A DNA stretch of 64,000 nt from Streptomyces rapamycinicus NRRL 5491 (GCF_024298965.1 NZ_CP085193.1:1-64000), one strand, 5' to 3'. Numbered from the stretch's first letter, positions 10,449-19,700 are shown. Translations and numbers: made by a program. Notes: generated from the sequence alone by a model not told the origin.

Positions 10449-10681
10449 TACCGCGTCCCTCTCCCTCTCCCCCGGTCGGGAGCAATCATGTCCCTTCTTC
10501 CACTGAGGGTTTTCCTAGAACGTGGCGTCCCTCCCCGTTCGCCGCCGTTCCGACAGTCACGTGAAAGGTTGAAGGTCACCTGGCCTCCTGAGGGTCCGCT
10601 CTCACGAGGGAGGCGGCAGCATGTCGATGTCGCCGAGGCGGTTCCGCTGTTGCCACGGCACGGGAGCGCGCCGCCACCGCG

Positions 10682-11220
10682 GTGCGGCTCGGCTCGGTGC
10701 TGAAGGAACCGGGGGTCCGGCATCTCGCGGCCCGGACCGCTGAGCGACGGATGGAATGGATCGGACGGCTCAACCCCATCCTGCTGCCGTGGTCCTCCCG
10801 GTGGAGGCTCGCTGATCGCGCTGGGCCGGGTCACGCCCGGACGCCGGGGGCCGAACTGCCCACGGAGGCCGTCCGCGTACTGGAGAGAGGCGCCCAGGGT
10901 CACGATCTGCGCCGGGCGCTGTACGCACTGGGGACCCACCCGGAAACGGACCGGATACGGGCGACGCACACCATGAAACGGGCACGTGACACAAGAGTCG
11001 AACGCGGCGCCGATTGACTACGGCAGACCACACGAAGCTGTAGCGGGAACATTCAGCGAGTGCGGCCGGACCTCCGTTGACCAGGGCCGAGCCGAGAGGC
11101 ACGTCACCAATTGCTACCGGAAACCCGGCACCTGCGGCCTGGCGTCGGGTTTCGCACGGAGATTCGGTCAGCAAGCGGGCTTCTGGAAGAGCCAAACGGA
11201 CAGATGCTTAACGGGTGCAC
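10682..11220 (+). pseudogene. Decayed C-terminal copy of the LAL regulator at 4395-7235
   Basis: Several disconnected pieces match the last 300 residues of the first LAL protein in order. RRMEWIGRLNPILLPWSS matches its RMERIGWLNPVLLPWSS. VRVLERGAQGHDLRRALYAL matches VSVLERGANSHELCRALYAL. AERHVTNCYRKPGT matches TEKHLTNCYRKLGI, and FGQQAG is shared near the end. Between them are deletions and frame changes, and the ATPase part is absent. This is a degenerate duplicate, not a gene. The similarity continues a little past the old stop codon. Confidence 0.75.
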
Positions 11221-12072
11221 AGTATCCATTTGGCCGCACCACCGAACCCTGGAACCACAATGTTTCGGGACCGTGCAAAGGATTGCTTGACCGGCCAAGA
11301 GGATATTCCTATCGTCAACTACGTTACTTGCGATCGACTGCCGTTAAACCCCCACATATGAGCGTAGAAAGACGGTGTGAGGTGGCGACCACTCGTCCAG
11401 CAGGCACCGCACGCGATAGAGGTCGGACGACAGCCCCTCCTCCCTCCTCACACGGGCTCGGAGACGCGTCCCCGCCGCATCGGTGGACCACCCCGGCACG
11501 TACACGGCACACATCGACCCCGAGATGCGCACCCTCGGCACGGAAGCAGGGGTCTCCCACCAGTCCGACCGGACCTCGGCCGAGACCTGCGGACGGAACC
11601 TGCTGAACCGCCGCACCCAGGTCCCTTCCGGGGCCGGCCCGGCATTTCACCACGGACCGGGGCCGACTGGGATCCGACCGCCCCACGGGACCGGCTGACG
11701 GGGAAAGACCGACGCACTCGTCCTCGCCAGTGGCCGCGGGTGTGTGCCACCGGAGTTCATCAAATGATTCTCAGGACTGGGATCACATTCTCAGTGACTC
11801 TCCTGGTTCAGGGGTGCAACTCACCACCGCTCTCCCGGCAGAAACGGAGCAAGAATTCGGTGTGCCCCCCACCACGTCAATCGCATGCCGATCGAACGCC
11901 GACCTCGTGACATGCCGTCGGTTAGCCGGGAAACGTGCCACGCCAAATACCCCGCACACTCCCACACATCTCCGCCATCGAGGCCTCGGCCGTCCGCCGT
12001 CAGGCGGACACACATCCTCGTATCCCGGGACGGCCCTCACCCATGCCCGACCTCACCCACAAGGTAGGTGCT
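11221..12072. other. Gene-free stretch of about 850 bases before the NB-ARC regulator
   Basis: The first 80 or so bases are the decayed 3' flank of the LAL pseudogene. The rest contains only short frames without recognisable domains. The last 100-200 bases should contain the promoter of the regulator starting at 12073. Confidence 0.45.
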
Positions 12073-14586
12073 ATGTCCGCTTCCCCGACGGCTACCTGCG
12101 ACATGTGCGGCCGGCCGGTGCGCCCGCACCGGCAGTCCAGTACCTCGCCGCCGCGGGCCCGCTACTGCTCCAACGCCTGCCGACAGCGCTCCTACCGCAT
12201 GCGGCAGAAGTCCGGCGGCATGGACACCGCGCTGACCGAAACACCGTTGACACAGATGAGCAGCTTCATCGGACGCACGGACGAACTCATCGACCTGGCC
12301 CGTACATTGCGCGAGGCGCGACTGCTGACACTGACCGGCCCAGCGGGCATCGGCAAGACGCGGCTGGCCCTGGAACTGGCCGGCCAGGAGGCTCGCGGCC
12401 GACGCCACGAAGTGGCGGTGGTGAGGCTGAGTCAGCTCACCGAGCAGGAGGAGATACGGCAGCGGATCCTCACCACGCTCGACGCGATGCCCGACGGCGC
12501 GGATGGGGCGGAGAAGGACCGGCTGCTCCTCCTCGACGACTGCGAACACGTCCTGGACACCTGCGGCACGCTGCTGACCGGTCTACTGCCGCGCCACCCC
12601 CGACTGCGGGTCCTGGTCACCAGCCGCGAACCCCTGCGGCTCCCGGGCGAATCGGTCTTCCCGGTGATCGAACTGGCGTTGCCGGACCTGGACTCCGGCA
12701 CCGAGCTCACCGCATGCCTCCGTTCCGACGCGGTCACCCTGTTCATGGACCGGGCCCGCGCCGTCGCTCCCGACTTCCAGCTCACCGAGGCCAACGCGGC
12801 GGACGTGGGCGAGATCTGCGTACGGCTGGACGGGGTACCACTGCCCATCGAGATGGCCGCCCGGCTGATGCGCGTGTTCCCGCCCGCCGAGGTCCGGGCC
12901 CGGATGGACGACAGTCTCGCGCTGCTGACGAACGGATGGCGGCTCGCCGACGGCAGGCACCGGAGCCTGCGCGCCTCCCTGGAATGGGGGTACGACCTGC
13001 TGAGCGCGGCGGAACGCGCACTGCTGCGCAGGCTGTCGGTGCTCCCGGGTGGTTTCGGGCCGGATGCCGCCGCCGCGCTCGCTGCCGACATCCCCGAGGC
13101 AGTGTCGGCGATGCCCGAGATCCTCATCGGTCTGGAGGCGAAGTCCGTCATCACACCGCTCCCCGGCGCGGACGGTCCGGCCCGCTTCCGGCTCCTGGAG
13201 TCCATGCGACACTACGGGCATGAGATGCTCGTCGCCCAGGGCGAGGACACAGCGGCATACGAGCGGCTGACCGCCTGGCTGACGACGGCGTCCCTGCCGC
13301 TGCGCGAGGATGCCGTCGCGCCGGCCGGGACACTCGGCATGCTGGAAAAGGAACACGCCAACCTCATACACGCCCTGCGCAGACTCGGCTCGGGAGACGA
13401 TGAACGCCAATTGCTGCTGGCCGCGGCGCTGACAGCGGCGGAGGTCGTCGGCGGGCGGCAATCCGGTGCCGCCGGACACATAGCGCACGCCCTGGACCGC
13501 ACCGCGCCGACCTCCGTCTACCGCGGCGTCGCCCTGGAGGCGGCGGCCGCGCTGGCGCGCCGGGAGGGCGAAGACGCCGCCGCCGCCCGGCGGGCCGACG
13601 AGGCGGTGGCGCTGGAGCGCGAGCGCGGCCGCAGCACGGCCCGGCTGGGCCGCCTGCTCCTACTGCGCGGCATGATCCGGCAACAGGCGGACGAGCGAGA
13701 GGCGTCCCGCGCCGACCTGGCGGAGGCGCTGAAAATCGGCCTGCGGCTGGGACACAACATGCTGACCGCGCTCTGTCTGGGCGAAATCGCCCGGCAGCAG
13801 CTGGAGAACGGCGAACTCGGCAGCGCTGAGCAGACGATCCACCGCGTCCTGCCCGCGCTGCGCCGCCACGCGGTACCCTTCCGACTGCGCTCGGTGCTGG
13901 TCACGGCCGGTGCGCTGGCGCTGGAGAAGGACGATCTGACATCGGCGGAGGCATACTTCGCCGAGGCTCTGCGGGCACGCCCGGCCCATCGGAGCGATAC
14001 TGCCGCGGCGATCGAGGGGCTGGCCCTGGTCGCTACCCGGGCCCGCCGGTTCGACCGGGGGCTGCGGCTGCTGGGTGCGGCGGAGCGAATCCGCGACGAC
14101 GCCGGGCGGGGCACCGAGTGGTGGCGCCGGCGCGTGCACGAGGCGCGAGAGACGGCGCTCCGGGCCATCCCGCCCGCCCGCGCGGAAGCCTGGCTCGATT
14201 CGGCCCAGGGTCTGCCGGAACAGCAGGCGATCTCGCTCGCGCTCGGCGACGACGGACCCGAAGCACCCCACAAGCGCCCCGCCCATCCGTTGAGCAGGCG
14301 GGAACGGGACGTGGCCGAGCTGGTCATGGAGGGGCTCACCAACCGTCAGATCGCGGCTCGGATGCATGTGTCGGTACGGACCGTCGAAACCCACATCCGG
14401 CACATCCGTACCACGCTGGGGCTACGGTCCCGGGCGCACATCGCGGCGTGGGTGGCGCAGCGGCAGCCCAAGCCTCCGGCCCGCCTCACCCCACCCACGG
14501 GGCGGCGAACTCCTCAGGTACGCAGCGTGGTCCACGGTGGCCACGTCGTGGGCGGGCCCAACCCCCTCCAGCTCAAAGACACCTGA
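12073..14586 (+). CDS. Zinc-ribbon / NB-ARC ATPase / LuxR-HTH regulator
   Basis: The start chosen is the ATG at 12073 preceded by aaggtagg, although the frame stays open upstream. The 837-residue protein opens with a small Cys-rich motif (CDMCGRPVRPH, then RYCSNACRQRSYRMR) that looks like a zinc ribbon. An NB-ARC-type ATPase follows, with P-loop LTGPAGIGKTRLALEL, Walker B RLLLLDDCEHVLD and VLVTSREPLRLPGE. The middle is helical repeats. The C-terminus is a LuxR helix-turn-helix (LSRRERDVAELVMEGLTNRQ, RTVETHIRHIRTTLGL). AfsR-like and LuxR regulators share this ATPase. The N-terminal ribbon is the less usual part. It probably regulates the neighbouring biosynthetic genes, but nothing in the sequence shows its target. 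Confidence 0.85.
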   Translation: MSASPTATCDMCGRPVRPHRQSSTSPPRARYCSNACRQRSYRMRQKSGGMDTALTETPLTQMSSFIGRTDELIDLARTLREARLLTLTGPAGIGKTRLALELAGQEARGRRHEVAVVRLSQLTEQEEIRQRILTTLDAMPDGADGAEKDRLLLLDDCEHVLDTCGTLLTGLLPRHPRLRVLVTSREPLRLPGESVFPVIELALPDLDSGTELTACLRSDAVTLFMDRARAVAPDFQLTEANAADVGEICVRLDGVPLPIEMAARLMRVFPPAEVRARMDDSLALLTNGWRLADGRHRSLRASLEWGYDLLSAAERALLRRLSVLPGGFGPDAAAALAADIPEAVSAMPEILIGLEAKSVITPLPGADGPARFRLLESMRHYGHEMLVAQGEDTAAYERLTAWLTTASLPLREDAVAPAGTLGMLEKEHANLIHALRRLGSGDDERQLLLAAALTAAEVVGGRQSGAAGHIAHALDRTAPTSVYRGVALEAAAALARREGEDAAAARRADEAVALERERGRSTARLGRLLLLRGMIRQQADEREASRADLAEALKIGLRLGHNMLTALCLGEIARQQLENGELGSAEQTIHRVLPALRRHAVPFRLRSVLVTAGALALEKDDLTSAEAYFAEALRARPAHRSDTAAAIEGLALVATRARRFDRGLRLLGAAERIRDDAGRGTEWWRRRVHEARETALRAIPPARAEAWLDSAQGLPEQQAISLALGDDGPEAPHKRPAHPLSRRERDVAELVMEGLTNRQIAARMHVSVRTVETHIRHIRTTLGLRSRAHIAAWVAQRQPKPPARLTPPTGRRTPQVRSVVHGGHVVGGPNPLQLKDT

Positions 14587-14627
14587 CGCCCGGGCCGACG
14601 CCAGGGCCACGCCGCCCTCACTCGGCC

Positions 14628-14669
14628 GTGGCCGTTACCGGCAGCGCGCGGCGTGCCGGTAACGGCCAC
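14628..14669. terminator. Perfect 16-bp hairpin, likely bidirectional terminator
   Basis: The arms GTGGCCGTTACCGGCA (14628-14643) and TGCCGGTAACGGCCAC (14654-14669) are exactly complementary, with a 10-base GC-rich loop. There is no U tract, as is usual in actinomycetes. It lies 42 bases after the regulator stop at 14586 and faces the end of the decayed dpgB region, so it could end transcription from both sides. Confidence 0.7.
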
Positions 14670-14724
14670 CGGACTTCCGCGGTCGCTGTACGTGAGACAG
14701 CCGGGTTCCAGGTCGCCGCTCCGC

Positions 14725-14823
14725 CCCCTTGCGGTTGACATCTCGGACAAGTCGCCGCAGTTCAGCGTGCACCCGCCTAACGCCGTAGGCGCCCCTCGAT
14801 GCCAGGTGAATCAGGGTGATCTC
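14725..14823 (-). mobile_element. Fragment of an IS3-family transposase (orfB)
   Basis: Directly after the C-terminus of the decayed dpgB, the same frame continues with EITLIHLASRGAYGVRRVH and AELRRLVRDVNRK. IS3-family OrfB integrases carry this kind of segment (SRGxYGxxRVHAELR, VNRKRV). Only about 33 codons remain and the reading degenerates beyond. The fragment marks a recombination junction at the 3' end of the broken dpgB. Confidence 0.65.
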
Positions 14824-15516
14824 GGTGCGGCCGGTCCCCCCGGGGGTACGCAGACGCCGCAGTTCCCGGTCACAGGCGGCGAGGTGGGCGCCGAGGGCGT
14901 CGTCGTACTCGGCGTAAGCCGCTTCCTGGAGGAGGAGCCGCCGGATGCGGGTCTCCAGGTCGGAGAGCCGGCCGCGCGACACGGCCGCGGTGTGGACCCC
15001 CTCCACGAGGTCATCGCCTACCTGGTCGACAAGGCCCATGTCGGTGGCCTCGGCCAGCGGTATGTCGGTGCCCCACAAGACGATGCGGCGGGCGCGGGCG
15101 AGGCCGAGGTGCTGCGCCAGCCGGTAGACGGACATGCCGGACCAGAAGTGGCCGTCGTGCACCGGGAGCGTGAGATTCAGGTCGGGGGCCGATCCGGGAA
15201 CCCTCGGCGAGGAGCTGGTCGAGAACCAACCCGTCGCACGTTCCCTGGGCGGCGGTGACGCTGACGGCATCGAGACGCTCCAGCCGGCGGACCGCGCGTT
15301 CCCATCGGTTGACCTCCTGGATGGAGGGTCACCGGGCCACTCGCGGCGTCAGAGCGGTGCCGGGAGGACCCGCAGAACGGCCACCGTCCTGCTGCTGAGG
15401 TTCTCCACCTCCTCGCACAGCATGTCCACCGCCGCGGTCAGCTCCGGCAGCGAGCGGTCGCTGTCCAGCCGGACCAGCACGCCCAAGCGGTCGGGCAGCC
15501 GGGCCCGGGCCTCATC
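14824..15516 (-). pseudogene. dpgB: Decayed second copy of dpgB, directly downstream of dpgA
   Basis: Pieces in different frames match the intact DpgB at 22715-23467 in order: LGVLVRLDSDRSLPELTAAV, TVAVLRVLPAP, EVNRWERAVRRLERLDAVSV, AAQGTCDGLVLDQLLAEGSR, LPVHDGHFWSGMSVYRLAQH and LGAHLAACDRELRRLR. At least two frame changes separate them, with an in-frame stop after RVLPAPL, so no full protein can be made. It begins 20 bases after the dpgA stop, the position that dpgB holds in glycopeptide clusters (dpgABCD order). This suggests that it is the original copy and that the working dpgB lies elsewhere. Confidence 0.8.
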
Positions 15517-15535
15517 TCAGCAGCGGTTCCTTCCG

Positions 15536-16609
15536 TCACCAGCCCACCAGAGCCGTTTCGATGGTCGATCCCGGTCCCATGGTCATCAGCACTCCGATGT
15601 CGCCGGGGAGAGCCGCCTTCTCGTCACGCAGCCGCTCGTAGGAGAACAGGAACGAGCCGCTGGAGAGGTTGCCGTGGTCCCGCAGGACTCCGAGGGTGTG
15701 CCGCACGTCGTGCCGGGACAGTCCGAGGTTCACCCGGACCGAGTCGATGACCTTCTTGCCGCCGGAGTGCACCACCCAGTGGGTGACGTCGCTCGTGCGT
15801 ACCCCGGTACCGGTCAGAAGGCGTTCTACGGCGGTTTCGGCGTTGGCCCCGACAACATAGGGAACTTCGGGGTCGAGGTAGAAACTGAACTTGCCGTGCG
15901 CGTCGTCCCAGTCGTAGCGCATGGCGTCGACGGCTTCGGGGATGATGTGGCTGGCGAACCGCAGCAGCGTCGGCGCAGGCGACCGCTCCCCGGAAGTCCG
16001 CCCCGGGACGCGGACGGCAACGGCCGCCGCCCCGTCGCCGAACAGGCTGTTGACCACGGACGAGCGCAGGGTCCCGTCGAAGACATACGCGGCGGAGCAC
16101 ACCTCGACGCACACCATCACCGCCAGTTCGCCGGGATGGCCGGCGGCCCAACCGGACACGGCGTTCAGGGCGTTGAGGCCGGCGTTGCAGCCCATGCCGA
16201 CCACATCCAGGCGTTGGCAGGACCGCTCGACGCCCAGGTCCTTGATGAGCAGCGCGGAGAAGCCCGGCGTGAGAAGTCCGGTGGAGGTGACACAGCACAG
16301 GTAGCGGACGTCGGCGAGGGATGCGCCGACGTCCTTCAGACAGCGCTCGACGGCCTCGCGCCCCATGCGCAGCCCGCTCGCCGTGTGTTTGCGCAGCAGG
16401 TCGCCCTGTGTCTCGGTAATGGGCTTCCCGTCGGGGCCGAGGGGCGGCAGGCTGAGGTTGCGCCGCTCGATCGCTCCGTTGAGGAAGATCGAGCGGATTC
16501 GGGGGTCGGTGACGCCGAAGGTATCGAGGATTTCCCGCTGCGTGTAGGAGTCCGGCGGCACCGCGGCACCTACGCCGACGATGCCGGGCGCCTCTCGGAT
16601 TGCTCGCAT
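15536..16609 (-). CDS. dpgA: Type III polyketide synthase, 3,5-dihydroxyphenylacetyl-CoA synthase
   Basis: The 357-residue protein is a chalcone-synthase-like type III PKS of the DpgA group. DpgA enzymes build 3,5-dihydroxyphenylacetyl-CoA from four malonyl-CoA, helped by DpgB and DpgD, as the first step towards Dpg. The active-site Cys is in LDVVGMGCNAGLNAL (about residue 140). The later FSFYLDPEVPYVVG and WVVHSGGKKVI segments carry the expected His region, and the C-terminal MGPGSTIETAL loop is typical of the family. The start has a clear GGGAGGGA site. The conserved 25-bp upstream element lies about 120 bases before the ATG. The gene is followed by the broken dpgB, so DpgA must use the distant intact copy. 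Confidence 0.92.
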   Translation of the reverse strand: MRAIREAPGIVGVGAAVPPDSYTQREILDTFGVTDPRIRSIFLNGAIERRNLSLPPLGPDGKPITETQGDLLRKHTASGLRMGREAVERCLKDVGASLADVRYLCCVTSTGLLTPGFSALLIKDLGVERSCQRLDVVGMGCNAGLNALNAVSGWAAGHPGELAVMVCVEVCSAAYVFDGTLRSSVVNSLFGDGAAAVAVRVPGRTSGERSPAPTLLRFASHIIPEAVDAMRYDWDDAHGKFSFYLDPEVPYVVGANAETAVERLLTGTGVRTSDVTHWVVHSGGKKVIDSVRVNLGLSRHDVRHTLGVLRDHGNLSSGSFLFSYERLRDEKAALPGDIGVLMTMGPGSTIETALVGW

Positions 16610-16730
16610 GATTCCCTCCCGTACCGCCGTACTACGGGCAGTCGCTGCCGACCGGATTACGCCAACAAATCAGAACACTTCTGCGTCCTCTCCGGTTCGG
16701 TATCAATACTGGAGCAGGCCGATTTCAAAC

Positions 16731-16755
16731 GGCACCAGTGGTAGCCGCAGTTACG
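16731..16755 (-). promoter_or_regulatory. Shared 25-bp element upstream of dpgA (copy 1 of 6)
   Basis: Read in the dpgA direction it is CGTAACTGCGGCT, two bases, CACTGGTGCC. It fits the consensus CGTAACkGyGGCT-nn-CrCTGatGCC shared with five other sites in the window. It lies 121 bases before the start codon. Confidence 0.75.
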
Positions 16756-16856
16756 CGTTCCGGGTCGGCTGCAAACCGAAATACGCCGCCTCCGGCGATA
16801 CGGTGAACGCCTTCTCCGTGTGCTCCGTTGGGGCACATCGGCGATCGCCGTTGTTA

Positions 16857-17501
16857 CTACTGGCCCTCGGCCGGGCTGTTGACCGATGTGGTACAGCGGT
16901 CGAAAAGGTCCACCAACTGTCGTGCGCACCGCTCCAGGTCGACCTCGCCGTCGCCGAGATGGTGATGACGGACGACGCTGTCGATGGCGCCGCGGATGGC
17001 GAGGGCCATCAGACGGGAGTCGAAAGTGTGGAACTCGCCCGCTCTGCACCCCTGCTCCAGCAGGTTGACCAGACACTCGATGGACAGGGCGCTGCGGGCG
17101 ATGTCGTCCAGGCCGGCTATCTGCCGCGTCTGGGCCATGGCGACGATCTCTGCCAGTGCCTGGGCGTACAGCGGTCGGCGGATGACGATGGTCACCTGAG
17201 AGGCAATATAGGCACCGAGCTTCCCCCGGTATGTCATCTCAGCGTCGACGCTGGCCTCTATGGCCGTTCCGGCCTCCGTCAGGATGGTCTGGCCGACCTC
17301 CCGAAAGAGTTCGGGCTTCCCCGAGAAATAGTAGGAGATCATTCCGGTACTGCTGAGCCTGGCCCGTCGACATATCGCACTGAATGAGGCCTTTGAATAA
17401 CCAATATCGGCCAGTGTCTCGATGGTTGCCTGAACTATTTGCGCTCTGCGTGCGTCCTGAGTGAATGTTCGAGCGCTCGGCTGGGCGGCCCTGGTCATCA
17501 T
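16857..17501 (-). CDS. TetR-family transcriptional regulator
   Basis: The 214-residue protein has an N-terminal TetR helix-turn-helix (IVQATIETLADIGYSKASFS, ICRRARLSSTGMISYYF) at about residues 22-68 and a variable C-terminal ligand-binding half. It lies just upstream of dpgA on the same strand with a 247-base gap that contains the dpgA element. TetR proteins are mostly ligand-responsive repressors. Its target may be itself, dpgA or a transporter, and the sequence does not decide. Confidence 0.88.
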   Translation of the reverse strand: MMTRAAQPSARTFTQDARRAQIVQATIETLADIGYSKASFSAICRRARLSSTGMISYYFSGKPELFREVGQTILTEAGTAIEASVDAEMTYRGKLGAYIASQVTIVIRRPLYAQALAEIVAMAQTRQIAGLDDIARSALSIECLVNLLEQGCRAGEFHTFDSRLMALAIRGAIDSVVRHHHLGDGEVDLERCARQLVDLFDRCTTSVNSPAEGQ

Positions 17502-17642
17502 GATGCGAAAGTAGCAGCTCCGGCTTGAGGATATCTGGCTCCTGCCCCTGACGGGCGATGTCCGGCCTCGCCGTGGCCCGCGGCACGGGCCGGAGCTCCT
17601 GCTGGAAGCAGCCGGGGCGACGCGCCCCTCGCCCGCGCCACG

Positions 17643-17885
17643 TCACGCCGCCTTCAGCGGCGGCCACCAATCGACGTTCAGCCGCCCATCGCCTCGACCA
17701 GGCTCTTGGGCCGCATATCCGTCCAGTTCTCCTCGATATGGGGCCAGGCACGCTTCACGGGCGTCCTTGTCATGGTCGACCGTCCACCCCTCGGGTACAT
17801 CCGCGAAGGTCGGCCACAGCGAGTACTGTCCCTCGTGGTTGACCAGCACCAGAAATTCGGCGTCGGGATCGTCGAAGGGATTCAC
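17643..17885 (-). CDS. mbtH: MbtH-like protein with a frameshift near its C-terminus
   Basis: MbtH proteins bind and activate NRPS adenylation domains. The N-terminal 50 residues are a good match: [39 protein letters not shown]. After that the frame reads nonsense ([12 protein letters not shown]). One frame over, the expected end appears: [20 protein letters not shown] with a stop at 17678. One extra base in the run of four at 17741-17744 explains the switch. The restored protein would have about 75 residues, normal for the family, with the conserved W and RP. The start is GTG at 17885 with GGAG upstream, and a shared 25-bp element 80 bases before it. Either the gene is broken or the base is an assembly error. 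Confidence 0.85.
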   Translation of the reverse strand: MNPFDDPDAEFLVLVNHEGQYSLWPTFADVPEGWTVDHDKDAREACLAPYRGELDGYAAQEPGRGDGRLNVDWWPPLKAA

Positions 17886-17965
17886 GCCGGTCTCCGCCTC
17901 TCATACCGTCCCAACAGTGGACGACGCGCCTGGACGCCTCCATGTTTGTGTGTCACGGCGGGATC

Positions 17966-17990
17966 GGCATCAGCGCGAGCCACCGTTACG
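17966..17990 (-). promoter_or_regulatory. Shared 25-bp element upstream of mbtH (copy 2 of 6)
   Basis: In the mbtH direction it reads CGTAACGGTGGCT, two bases, CGCTGATGCC, matching the consensus closely. It lies 80 bases before the mbtH start codon and only about 30 bases from the antiporter remnant. Confidence 0.75.
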
Positions 17991-18014
17991 GACCGGTCGC
18001 GGCCGAACCGTCCG

Positions 18015-18200
18015 GCCGTACCCGTAAAGCAGACCGCTCTCCGGCACCCCCAGTTCCAGGCCCACGTTCAGGATGACCAGCTCGGTGAGTCCACGAGCGT
18101 TGAGCAGAACGCCGAGCACGACTGGCTCACTCCCGGAGACCCCTGAAAGGCGCGCGGACATGGCGGCTCCCACGAATTTCCCCGTACAAGCCACCAGGGG
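18015..18200 (-). pseudogene. Remnant of a CPA2-type Na+/H+ antiporter
   Basis: About 58 codons (LVACTGKFVGAAMSARLSG, LGVLLNARGLTELVILNVG, LELGVPESGLLY) align without gaps to the last third of the antiporter at 60464-61739 (LVALAGKFLGAFAGARLSG, LAALMNTRGLTEIVLLTAG, LELGVIDAPFY). Nothing of the rest of the protein remains. It is the trace of a second antiporter gene deleted near mbtH, and it differs enough not to be a recent copy. Confidence 0.7.
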
Positions 18201-18294
18201 CCGGTGGGCGTCGACGTCTTCGACGTCAGCCACGAGGCGACTGTGCCACCTACCCAGCGGCACCTTGAGCGGTGGAGCCCCCACGGCTCCGGCG

Positions 18295-19605
18295 TCAGTC
18301 ACTATTGCCGCTGTCCGACCGGCATTCGATTTCCTCCGACAGGAAGGCGGTCAGGCGCCGCACCCCCTCCTCGATCCGTTCGGGATCGAGGTAGCTGCAC
18401 GACAGTCGAAGTTGGTGATCGCCTGCTCGACCCAGGTAGAACTGCCGCATCGGAGTCCACAGCACACCATATTTGGCCGCGGACACCTCCAGCAGAGCGG
18501 CGTCCACAGGGACGGGCAGATGGACGCGGACGAAGAACCCACCGCAGGGGCGGTTCCAGCGGATTCCGGGATGCGACCCGTCTCCCAGATGGTGGTCCAA
18601 TGCGTCGACCAAGCAGGTCAGGTTGCGTTGGTAGAGCTCGGACTTGCGACGGCTCAACTCGATCACGGAGCCTCCGTGCTCCAGCAACATCCCGCCGATC
18701 ACGGCCTGGCACAGCGGGGATGTGTTCACGGTGACCATGCTCTTCACGGCGGCCAACTCGTCCGCGAGCAGTGTGCCGCCACCAGAGGAGCCGATCGGCT
18801 GATCAGCGATCACATAGCCGACTCTGGCTCCCGGGAAGGCAACCTTGGCAAAGGTACCGATATGAACCACACTCCGAGCGGTGTCAAGCGCTTTGAGTGG
18901 GGGCAGTTCGGCTCCGGCTGCCGCCGTGAACCCGTAAGCGTTGTCCTCTATGACGAGGAAGCCCTCGCGCTCCGCGAGGTCGAGAAGTCGCCGACGGCGG
19001 CCAAGCGACATACGTGCCGCACCAGGATTGGAGAAGTCGGGTGCGACGTACAGCGCACGAACCGGCCGACCGTCTTCCCGAGAGGAACGACACGTCTGCT
19101 CCAAACCGTCGAGATCGATCCCAACGTCCATCTCGTCGACCGGAATCACATCGATGTCCAGGAGCCGGGCCGCCCCGACGATACCCACGAAGCACGGATT
19201 GGCCACCGCGAGCACGCCCTCGCCCGAGCGGAACAGCGCACGCAGCACGAGCAGCATCGCTTCCTGGGCACCGACGGTCATGACGAGCGTGTTCGCGGGG
19301 GCGTCGATTCCGTGGTCCCGGCGCAGGGCATCTGCGACGATGCCATTGATGATGCCCCGGCTCGGCCCGTACTCAAGAAGCAGTCGGCGTGCCTGCTCCG
19401 GGCTCCGCCCCGTTTGGACGAGGTAATCGATAAATCTACCCACATACCATTCGGTGTCGATATTCTCGAGCGTGTCCGGATGCGGCGCGCCGGGTGCGAA
19501 GGATATCGCTTCCGGATAGCGGCTCATCACCTCGTTCAGAAATCCGATCGAACCGAGGACCGGATCCCGCAACGAGCCATGCAACGAGGAGGAATGCAGT
19601 CTCAT
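18295..19605 (-). CDS. hpgT: Dpg/Hpg aminotransferase (HpgT-type, PLP-dependent)
   Basis: The 436-residue protein is a fold-type I class I/II aminotransferase. Its N-terminus (MRLHSSSLHGSLRDPVLGSI, YPEAISFAPGAPHPDTL) resembles HpgT of glycopeptide clusters, which converts 3,5-dihydroxyphenylglyoxylate or 4-hydroxyphenylglyoxylate to the amino acid with tyrosine as donor. The PLP lysine is in HIGTFAKVAFPGARVGYV, and DFSNPGAARMS and NAYGF sit at the expected PLP-binding positions. AGGAGG lies about 10 bases upstream of the ATG. With DpgA and DpgC in the window and no Hpg synthase or oxidase seen, Dpg is the likely product. I see no good copy of the shared 25-bp element upstream. Confidence 0.88.
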   Translation of the reverse strand: MRLHSSSLHGSLRDPVLGSIGFLNEVMSRYPEAISFAPGAPHPDTLENIDTEWYVGRFIDYLVQTGRSPEQARRLLLEYGPSRGIINGIVADALRRDHGIDAPANTLVMTVGAQEAMLLVLRALFRSGEGVLAVANPCFVGIVGAARLLDIDVIPVDEMDVGIDLDGLEQTCRSSREDGRPVRALYVAPDFSNPGAARMSLGRRRRLLDLAEREGFLVIEDNAYGFTAAAGAELPPLKALDTARSVVHIGTFAKVAFPGARVGYVIADQPIGSSGGGTLLADELAAVKSMVTVNTSPLCQAVIGGMLLEHGGSVIELSRRKSELYQRNLTCLVDALDHHLGDGSHPGIRWNRPCGGFFVRVHLPVPVDAALLEVSAAKYGVLWTPMRQFYLGRAGDHQLRLSCSYLDPERIEEGVRRLTAFLSEEIECRSDSGNSD

Positions 19606-19700
19606 CCGCCTGACGTCCTCCTACACACGAGACCGTGAACGCCGCCAGCGCGTTCCCAGCTGGCCAAAGCATCGTCACTCTACGCTCTCGTCGTCCTGCC

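Noticed and set aside
16731..16755. Reading the shared element as a StrR-type box
   Set aside because: The StrR consensus (GTTCGAC and its inverted copy, 11 bases apart) is not present, and no strR-like gene is visible in the window.
19606..19660. Possible further copy of the shared element before hpgT (gccgccagcgcg)
   Set aside because: Only one half is vaguely similar and the CGTAAC half is missing.
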